A DNA stretch of 48,733 bases from an uncultured Mitsuokella sp. GTDB taxonomy: Bacteria > Bacillota > Negativicutes > Selenomonadales > Selenomonadaceae. Made by a program: the position numbers and the translations under genes. Shown piece by piece: positions 43,409-48,733 of the stretch; the stretch's first letter is position 1; every line of letters starts with the position of its first letter. The stretch lies in NCBI GenBank assembly GCA_945873115.1, contig CAMCBT010000010.1:1-48733 (forward strand), read 5' to 3'. A model generated the notes under the pieces. That model did not search any database, was not told where the DNA came from, and saw only the letters and a list, made by a program, of their open reading frames with translations.

Positions 43409-43437
43409 ATTATAAAAAATCCCCCGCCCATCGTCAA
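43409..43437 (-). promoter_or_regulatory. promoter of small exported protein and CDF genes
   Basis: Minus strand TTGACG (43432-43437), 17 bases, TATAAT (43409-43414): the closest match to consensus in the window. A G-rich tract and six T lie between the boxes. It starts 19 bases after the sua5 stop codon. Confidence 0.8.
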
Positions 43438-43455
43438 GCGAGGAACTTCATAGCT

Positions 43456-44505
43456 TCAAACGTGAACCACGTGGCCGCCGCTGGCTTTTTTCAGGCGGTT
43501 CAGGATGGCGAGGCCCAGGCCCTCCTCCTCCACGCCCTCGGCGAGGATCGCATCCACCGGGAGGCCGTCGAAGGCCAGGAGGCAACTGTAGAGGCGGGAG
43601 GCATTTGTCTCCAGATCTCCCCGGGGCCCATAGCTTTGGCTGCAGGCGGAGGGCACCACATCGGAGAGCTTCAGGAGGAGCTCCCGGCTGCCCAGGAGGC
43701 CGACGCTCCTCCCCGCGGTCTCGATTTTCTTCGCCTCGGCGGCAATGGCCTCCTCCACAGCACCCTCTTCCCCCACAAAAACAGTCATGGGTGCCTTCGG
43801 AGCATAGTGGCGGTACTTCATGCCGGGAGCCTTCGGGGCGGCCTTCCCCTCCCGGAGGCCGGGATCCAGGCGGCAGTCCCCCAGGAGGTCCCGGATGTCC
43901 TCCAGTGTGATGGCCCCAGGGCGGAGGATGGTGGCCACATCCCCTGTGCAGTCCACGATGGTGGACTCGACCCCGTAGCGGCAGGGGCCGCCATTTAGGA
44001 TCATGGGGATGCGCCCCTCCATATCCCGGAGGACGGCAGCAGCTGTCGTGGGGCTGGGGCGGCCGGAGAGGTTCGCCGAGGGGGCGGCGATGGGGATGCC
44101 TGCCACCCGGATAAGGGAACGAGCCACGGGGTTTTCGGGCATGCGGACGCCCACGGTGTCCTGGCCGCCGGTGACCCGGTCGGGGACAGCTGCACTCCGG
44201 GGGAGGATGAGGGTGAGGGGGCCGGGCATGAAGGCGATCATGAGCTTTTCAGCCATGGGCGGAACCTCACGAGCCACTTCCTTGAGCATGTGCCAGTCGG
44301 CCACGTGGAGAATGAGGGGATTGTCGGAGGGGCGCCCCTTCGCCTCGTAGATCTTGGCGCAGGCGTCGCCGTCGAGGCCACTCGCGCCGAGGCCATAGAC
44401 GGTCTCTGTCGGAAAGGCGACGATCTCACCGGCCCGAAGAATCTCCGCCGCCTGGGCGATAGCCGCCCCGTTCCCTTCCCGTACATCTTCAACTATCGTT
44501 TGCAT
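43456..44505 (-). CDS. ywlC: threonylcarbamoyl-AMP synthase (Sua5/YwlC)
   Basis: 349 residues. The YrdC domain (1-200) has EIVAFPTETVYGLGA, KIYEAKGRPSDNPLILHV and AAPSANLSGRPSPT. The C-terminal Sua5 domain follows (about 225-345; linker region GMKYRHYAPKAPM), which marks the long Sua5 type rather than the short TsaC type. It makes threonylcarbamoyl-AMP from threonine, bicarbonate and ATP for the t6A modification of tRNAs that read ANN codons. It starts one base after the prmC stop codon. Confidence 0.96.
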   Translation of the reverse strand: MQTIVEDVREGNGAAIAQAAEILRAGEIVAFPTETVYGLGASGLDGDACAKIYEAKGRPSDNPLILHVADWHMLKEVAREVPPMAEKLMIAFMPGPLTLILPRSAAVPDRVTGGQDTVGVRMPENPVARSLIRVAGIPIAAPSANLSGRPSPTTAAAVLRDMEGRIPMILNGGPCRYGVESTIVDCTGDVATILRPGAITLEDIRDLLGDCRLDPGLREGKAAPKAPGMKYRHYAPKAPMTVFVGEEGAVEEAIAAEAKKIETAGRSVGLLGSRELLLKLSDVVPSACSQSYGPRGDLETNASRLYSCLLAFDGLPVDAILAEGVEEEGLGLAILNRLKKASGGHVVHV

Positions 44506-44506
44506 C

Positions 44507-45373
44507 CTATCTCCATCCTATTACAACACGTTCAATCCCAGCCAGGTCCTTTTTCGTCTCCGTGCGCCCGATCAGTGGGTTTGCCCGGAAAAGGGCGGCT
44601 ACGTCAGGGGCCTGGTGGATGCCCACCTCCACGGCGAGCAAGCCCCCCTCCTTTAGCATGGGGGGCGCGTCACCAGCGAGGCGGCGGTAGAAGTCGAGGC
44701 CGTCCTCGCCTCCGGCGAGGGCGGTCAGTGGTTCCTTCAGCCGCACGTCGGGGGAAAGGGTCTCGATGTCCTTTTCCGGGATATAGGGCGGGTTCGAGAG
44801 GATTGCGTCGTAGGTATTTCCTGCGAGAGGCTGCAGCAGGTCGCCGGTGTGGAAGGTGCAGCGGCCCGAAAGGCCGAGGCTCTCGGCATTCTCCTCTGCG
44901 ACAGCCCGAGCCTCCGCGCTGATGTCCACGGTGTCCGCCGTGGCCTCCGGGAGGAAAGAGAGGACGGAGAGGCAGATGGCACCGCTTCCCGTACCGATGT
45001 CGGCGAAGCGCACCGCTTCCCCCGCCGGCCTTTTGCGAAGCTCGTCCACGGCGGCCTGGACGAGGATTTCGGTGTCGGGCCGGGGCACGAGGGTGGCTTC
45101 GGTGACGCAGAAGGAGAGGCCCATGAATTCCTTTTTGCCGAGGATATAGGCGACGGGGGTATGGGCGGCCCGATCCTTGACGAAGGCCCGGAATTTTGCG
45201 AGCTCCTCCGGGATAAGGGGCTGGTCGAAGTGGACGTAGAGGTGCATGCGGTCCTTCTCTAGGACGGCGGCAAGGAGGACTTCCGCGTCAAGGCGGGGGC
45301 TTTCGATGCCCTTTTCCCGAAAGAAGTTCTCGGTCCATTTCAAAATGCGCCCAATCGTCCAAACCTCTTGCAT
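44507..45373 (-). CDS. prmC: peptide chain release factor N5-glutamine methyltransferase
   Basis: 288 residues from the ATG at 45373 (MQEVWTIGRILKWTENFF), after AAAGGACACGGT; the frame extends 107 codons upstream into prfA but that part is not protein-like. The SAM-binding motif is FADIGTGSGAICLSVL and the catalytic motif is SNPPYIPEKD. It methylates the Gln of the GGQ motif in release factors. Located directly downstream of its substrate gene prfA. Confidence 0.96.
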   Translation of the reverse strand: MQEVWTIGRILKWTENFFREKGIESPRLDAEVLLAAVLEKDRMHLYVHFDQPLIPEELAKFRAFVKDRAAHTPVAYILGKKEFMGLSFCVTEATLVPRPDTEILVQAAVDELRKRPAGEAVRFADIGTGSGAICLSVLSFLPEATADTVDISAEARAVAEENAESLGLSGRCTFHTGDLLQPLAGNTYDAILSNPPYIPEKDIETLSPDVRLKEPLTALAGGEDGLDFYRRLAGDAPPMLKEGGLLAVEVGIHQAPDVAALFRANPLIGRTETKKDLAGIERVVIGWR

Positions 45374-45387
45374 ACCGTGTCCTTTCC

Positions 45388-46461
45388 TTATTCCATCTTC
45401 TTGAGCCGCTCTGCCTGGTCGGCTGTGATAAGGGCCGTCAAGAGCTCGTCCAGATCCCCCTCGAGGATGGCGTCGATTTTGTGGAGGGTGAGGCCGATGC
45501 GGTGGTCTGTGACGCGGCCCTGGGGGAAGTTGTAGGTGCGGATGCGCTCGCTGCGGTCGCCGGAGCCCACCTGGCTCTTGCGGTCGGCGGCCTCGCTCGC
45601 CGCCTGTTCCTCCTTCGCCCGCTCCAGGAGCCGGGCCCTTAGGACCTTCATGGCCTTTTCCTTGTTCTTCAGCTGGCTCTTTTCGTCCTGGCACTGGACG
45701 ACGAGGCCTGTGGGGAGGTGGGTGATGCGGATGGCGGTCTCCGTGCGATTTACGTACTGGCCGCCGGCGCCGGAGGCGCAGTAGGTGTCGATGCGAAGGT
45801 CATTGGCGTCGATAGCCACGTCCACCTCCTCCGCCTCCGGGAGCACCGCCACGGTGGCGGCACTGGTGTGGATGCGGCCGCCGGACTCCGTCACAGGGAC
45901 CCGCTGAACGCGATGGGTGCCGCTTTCGTACTTGAGGCGGGAATAGGCGCCGCGCCCCGTCACCTGGAAGGTGACCTCCTTAAAGCCGCCGATGCCCGTG
46001 CCATTTGCCGAGAGGAGCTCCGTACGCCAGCCGCAGCGCTCTGCGTAGCGGGTGTACATGCGGAAGAGGTCGCCGGCAAAGAGAGCCGCCTCGTCGCCTC
46101 CCACGCCGCCCCGTATCTCCACGATGACGTTCTTCTCGTCATTGGGATCTTGGGGGAGCAGCAGGATGGGAAGCTCCGCCTCCAGGGCCTCCTTCTCGGG
46201 GGCGAGCTCCTTCATCTCCTCCGCCGCGAGAGCCCGGATCTCCGAATCGGGGTCCTCCAGCATAGCGCGGGCCTCCTCCAGATCCTGCGTCACCCTCTTG
46301 TAGTCCCGGTATTTCTCCACGATGGGAGCGAGGGCCGCATGCTCCTTCGTGTATCCCTGCCACCTCTCCATATCCTCCATGGTGGCCGGGTCGCTGATGA
46401 GGCTCTCCAGCTCCCGAAATTTCTGCTCTACAGCCGCCAGCTTATCCAGCACAGAGGGCAC
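45388..46461 (-). CDS. prfA: peptide chain release factor 1
   Basis: 357 residues. The stop-codon recognition region holds [20 protein letters not shown], with the PxT tripeptide as PVT. The GGQ motif is in [19 protein letters not shown]. Most bacterial RF1 proteins have RASGAGGQHVN there, so the Cys for Arg and Tyr for His substitutions are mildly unusual. It ends translation at UAA and UAG. Its start overlaps the 3' end of yqhQ by 20 bases. Confidence 0.97.
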   Translation of the reverse strand: MPSVLDKLAAVEQKFRELESLISDPATMEDMERWQGYTKEHAALAPIVEKYRDYKRVTQDLEEARAMLEDPDSEIRALAAEEMKELAPEKEALEAELPILLLPQDPNDEKNVIVEIRGGVGGDEAALFAGDLFRMYTRYAERCGWRTELLSANGTGIGGFKEVTFQVTGRGAYSRLKYESGTHRVQRVPVTESGGRIHTSAATVAVLPEAEEVDVAIDANDLRIDTYCASGAGGQYVNRTETAIRITHLPTGLVVQCQDEKSQLKNKEKAMKVLRARLLERAKEEQAASEAADRKSQVGSGDRSERIRTYNFPQGRVTDHRIGLTLHKIDAILEGDLDELLTALITADQAERLKKME

Positions 46462-47338
46462 GCTCCTCTCCTGTTTCCTTTTCCTCCTCCGGCAGTACCG
46501 CCTTCAGGGACGCGATGGCCACCTCCACCATGTCGTCCTCCGGAGGCCGGGTCGTGAGGTACTGGAGGCAGAGCCCCGGAGCGATGAGCTGGGCCACAAA
46601 GGGGCTGTCGCTCTCCCCCGCATAGCGGATAATCTCAAAGGAGATGCCCGCTACCACCGGCAAGAGGAGAATGCGGCTCACGATGCGCTCCCATAGGGAC
46701 GGCCAGCCCAGAAAGGCGAAGACGAAGATGGAGACAATCATGACGATGAGGAGGAAGTTCGTGCCGCAGCGGGGGTGCAGGCGGCTGTACTTCTGGACGT
46801 TTTCCACCGTCAGCTCCTCCCCCGCCTCGAAGCAGTGGATGGTCTTATGCTCCGCCCCGTGGTACTGGAATACCCGGTGAATCCCCTTCATGCGGGAGAT
46901 GGCGGTGATGTATCCCAGGAAGATAGCCAGGCGCAGGAGGCCCTCCATGATATTGAGGAAATAGGGATCTCCCGTGATGGTATGAAAAAGGCGGGCCGCT
47001 CCCGTGGGGATAGCGATGAAGAGGATGGAGGCCAGCACCAGGGCGATGAGGATGGTGGAGGCGATTTCCCGGTCTGTGAGCTGCTCTTCCTCCTCCCCCG
47101 CCATCTTCGCAGAGTAGGAAAGGGACTGGATGCCCATGACGAGGGACTCGATGAGGGCCACGGTCCCCCGCAGGAAGGGCTTCTTCAATAGGGGGAACCG
47201 GTCCGCAATGGAATGGACCGGCTGACATTCTACCTGGATTTTCCCCTGGGGGTCCCGCACGGCGGTGGCCCGCAGCTTCGGCCCCCGCATCATGACCCCC
47301 TCGATCACCGCCTGCCCACCGACTCTTGCCTTTTTCAT
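46442..47338 (-). CDS. yqhQ: DUF1385 membrane protein (YqhQ-like)
   Basis: 298 residues from the ATG at 47338, after [29 protein letters not shown] at the N-terminus and [18 protein letters not shown] with [13 protein letters not shown] are the family hallmarks, including a possible metal site (His/Cys). Four or five membrane spans. Function unknown; it is a conserved neighbour of rpmE and prfA in Clostridia and Negativicutes. Confidence 0.92.
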   Translation of the reverse strand: MKKARVGGQAVIEGVMMRGPKLRATAVRDPQGKIQVECQPVHSIADRFPLLKKPFLRGTVALIESLVMGIQSLSYSAKMAGEEEEQLTDREIASTILIALVLASILFIAIPTGAARLFHTITGDPYFLNIMEGLLRLAIFLGYITAISRMKGIHRVFQYHGAEHKTIHCFEAGEELTVENVQKYSRLHPRCGTNFLLIVMIVSIFVFAFLGWPSLWERIVSRILLLPVVAGISFEIIRYAGESDSPFVAQLIAPGLCLQYLTTRPPEDDMVEVAIASLKAVLPEEEKETGEERALCAG

Positions 47339-47416
47339 ATGACACCTCCTAGCCAAGTTACTGTATGCTCCGCGTAGCCTGCATTCACCCGTTCCGCAAT
47401 CCTATCAGCCCAATAT

Positions 47417-47445
47417 TCAAAAAAGGCCGCCGCATGGCGGCAGCC
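47417..47445 (-). terminator. intrinsic terminator after rpmE
   Basis: On the minus strand GGCTGCCGCC-ATG-CGGCGGCC is followed by six T. It lies 10 bases past the rpmE stop codon and 79 bases before yqhQ, so the downstream genes need read-through or another promoter. Confidence 0.88.
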
Positions 47446-47455
47446 CCTGTTTTTG

Positions 47456-47656
47456 TCAGTTCTTCTTGTAGCGCTTGTTGAACTTCTCAATACGCCCGCC
47501 AGCCTGCACATCGCGCTGACGGCCCGTGAAGAACGGATGGCACTTCGAGCAGACATCGACGCGAAGCTCCTTCTTCGTGGAGCCCGTCTTGAACGTGTTG
47601 CCGCAGCCGCACGTCACCGTTGCCTCGAAGTATTCCGGATGGATACCTTCCTTCAT
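47456..47656 (-). CDS. rpmE: 50S ribosomal protein L31 (zinc-binding form)
   Basis: 66 residues: [20 protein letters not shown], then [20 protein letters not shown] and [20 protein letters not shown]. Four cysteines (CGC and CSKC) make it the C+ zinc-binding type of L31. Ribosome site GCGAGGTGTAAGC. A strong promoter and a long structured leader precede it. Confidence 0.98.
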   Translation of the reverse strand: MKEGIHPEYFEATVTCGCGNTFKTGSTKKELRVDVCSKCHPFFTGRQRDVQAGGRIEKFNKRYKKN

Positions 47657-47816
47657 GCTTACACCTCGCTTTCCCCAACCGTGCCGGGGAGTACCCCCGC
47701 GGTACCTGGTATAGATACAAGCCCTCTTCTGTGGGCTTGGTTATGCCTGGCTGCCCACGCTTGGGGAAACCAGTCATGATAACTGGAACCAGACGCCCAG
47801 CGTCCAGTACATGAGC
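47657..47816 (-). promoter_or_regulatory. structured rpmE leader (candidate L31 autoregulatory element)
   Basis: About 150 transcribed bases with four or more stems: 47792-47796 with 47800-47804; 47770-47774 with 47782-47786; a nine-base closing stem 47670-47678 with 47761-47769; and inside it 47718-47724 with 47733-47739 and 47685-47689 with 47695-47699. The closing stem ends two bases before the sequence leading into the ribosome site, so binding of L31 to the leader could hide that site. L31 leaders are known from other bacteria; whether this belongs to a described class cannot be told here. Confidence 0.6.
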
Positions 47817-47817
47817 C

Positions 47818-47846
47818 ATTATACCACACCCACCCCCACCATGCAA
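47818..47846 (-). promoter_or_regulatory. rpmE promoter
   Basis: Minus strand TTGCAT (47841-47846), 17 bases, TATAAT (47818-47823). Confidence 0.78.
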
Positions 47847-47959
47847 GAAGTTATCTTCCCTTCCCCGCGGAAAATCAAAAGGAAGCAGGCTCTCCCCCCC
47901 GGAGTCCTGCTCCCTTTTGGAAAAACATCGGCCGGCTGCCCAAAATGTAACGAAAGGAA

Positions 47960-47989
47960 TTGACATTTTCTCTTTCTGGGGCATAGGAT
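47960..47989 (+). promoter_or_regulatory. promoter of Crp/Fnr-family gene
   Basis: Plus strand TTGACA (47960-47965), 18 bases, TAGGAT (47984-47989), about 36 bases before the start codon. Confidence 0.7.
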
Positions 47990-48025
47990 GAAAAAAGCGT
48001 CATACTTCTCAAAGGAGGATTTTGT

Positions 48026-48733
48026 ATGGTCAATAAAAGAGAAGGCAGGCTTTCGCTTGCGGAGCTTTGCACCAAGTATGGGAAAGTGCTTCGGCACTGC
48101 TCGCTGCTGGAGGGGATTGCGCCCGAGGCTTACGAGGAGGCCCTCTCCTTTTTCCGGGCGCGGCCGGTGGCGCTCAATAAGCATGAGATTTTGCAGCGGC
48201 TGGATGAGCCCTTCCGCTATGGAGGCATCGTGCTCTTCGGAAGCCTCGAGGGCTCCTTTCTCAATGAAAATGACGCAAAAATCAGTGTGAGCCGCTTCGA
48301 GCCCGGCAGGCTCTACGGGGAGGCGCTGGGGTGTGTGCAGCCGCCCCATAGCCCCATCCAGCTGGAGGCAATTCGAGACAGCCTGGTGCTGCTGCTGGAT
48401 CTCTCGGCGCTCCACCAAGAGGCAGAAAGTCTCGCCGGCGTCCAGTACCGCCTGGCCATGAACCTCATCCACGGCCTGGCGGGGCGAAATGTCTACCAGC
48501 ACCAGAAGCTGCGGATCCTGAGCCAGAAGAAGCTCCGGGACCGCATCGCCATCTTCCTGGGAGGTCTCCCCCACACGGAGGACGGGGCAGCGGTCGTGAA
48601 GCTCACCACGACGGCCATGGCGGAGTTCCTGGGGGTGAGCCGCAGCGCACTGTCCCGGGAGATCGGGGCATTGCAGGACGAGGGGGTGCTGCGCATCGAG
48701 GGAGAGAAGTTCTATTTCCAGCAGGAAATCTAG
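48026..48733 (+). CDS. Crp/Fnr-family transcriptional regulator
   Basis: 235 residues, ending in TAG exactly at the last three bases. N-terminal cyclic-nucleotide-type beta-roll (about 25-125; VALNKHEILQRLDEPFRYGG), a dimerisation helix (about 130-160) and a C-terminal winged helix with MAEFLGVSRSALSREIGALQ. There are few Cys residues, so it is not an FNR-type iron-sulfur oxygen sensor; the ligand is unknown and could be heme, a nucleotide or a small aromatic compound. Ribosome site AAAGGAGGATTTTGT. Its targets cannot be inferred from the context. Confidence 0.92.
   Translation: MVNKREGRLSLAELCTKYGKVLRHCSLLEGIAPEAYEEALSFFRARPVALNKHEILQRLDEPFRYGGIVLFGSLEGSFLNENDAKISVSRFEPGRLYGEALGCVQPPHSPIQLEAIRDSLVLLLDLSALHQEAESLAGVQYRLAMNLIHGLAGRNVYQHQKLRILSQKKLRDRIAIFLGGLPHTEDGAAVVKLTTTAMAEFLGVSRSALSREIGALQDEGVLRIEGEKFYFQQEI

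Noticed and set aside
47819-48574. Long minus-strand open frame opposite the Crp/Fnr gene
   Set aside because: It mirrors a clear plus-strand gene with promoter, ribosome site and conserved domains, and has no recognisable protein features.
1-48733. CRISPR arrays, tRNA or rRNA genes, complete insertion sequences
   Set aside because: No regularly spaced repeats, tRNA-like T-arms or transposase motifs were seen in reading the sequence.

Overview
The window looks like chromosomal DNA of a high-GC member of the Firmicutes, most likely a Negativicutes bacterium of the Selenomonas/Mitsuokella type. The reasons are two Firmicutes-style gene orders (rpmE - yqhQ - prfA - prmC - sua5, and yybS - gdpP - rplI - Lon - dnaB), sigma-A-like promoters with AT-rich -10 boxes in otherwise GC-rich DNA, several PTS operons, and anaerobe-associated families (flavodoxin with DUF3793). 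The genus is inference; no rRNA or tRNA gene was found here.

Layout. 1-8.9 kb (all minus): a HAD phosphatase cut by the window edge, a GH13 alpha-glucosidase and an alpha-glucoside PTS EIICBA protein; then a eukaryotic-type hexokinase; then an operon of a small alarmone synthetase, an OmpR-type regulator and a sensor kinase. The PTS, hydrolase and hexokinase together would import an alpha-glucoside as its 6'-phosphate, split it to glucose-6-phosphate plus glucose, and phosphorylate the glucose. 9.2-17.2 kb: a block with more GCG/CGC codons than its neighbours, holding a chemoreceptor that converges on an operon of a PRD regulator, ascorbate-family PTS EIIA/EIIB/EIIC and a split transketolase. 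17.4-21.4 kb: flavodoxin, a DUF3793 protein, and a TrpXYZ-like ABC importer. 21.5-27.9 kb: a visibly AT-richer block with a YesM/YesN-type two-component system and an FbpABC/AfuABC-like importer, bordered by a cluster of perfect hairpins at 28.07-28.43 kb.

28.4-34.1 kb: cysK with a divergent Rrf2 (CymR-like) regulator, an unknown 77-residue protein behind a long leader, and a sucrose module (ScrA EIIABC, ScrB). 34.2-41.9 kb: the operon exported protein - yybS - gdpP - rplI - Lon - dnaB. 42.0-47.7 kb: a CDF metal exporter with a small exported protein, and sua5 - prmC - prfA - yqhQ - rpmE read from a promoter with a structured leader. 48.0 kb to the end: a Crp/Fnr regulator whose stop codon is the last three bases.

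Most promising observations: the structured 340-nt segment downstream of cysK, the folded rpmE leader, paired TTGTAC repeats at the same 19-bp spacing upstream of both the PTS gene and the hexokinase gene, the eukaryotic-type hexokinase itself, the alarmone synthetase fused by operon to a two-component system, and the ABC/two-component island whose binding protein lacks the iron-binding di-tyrosine.
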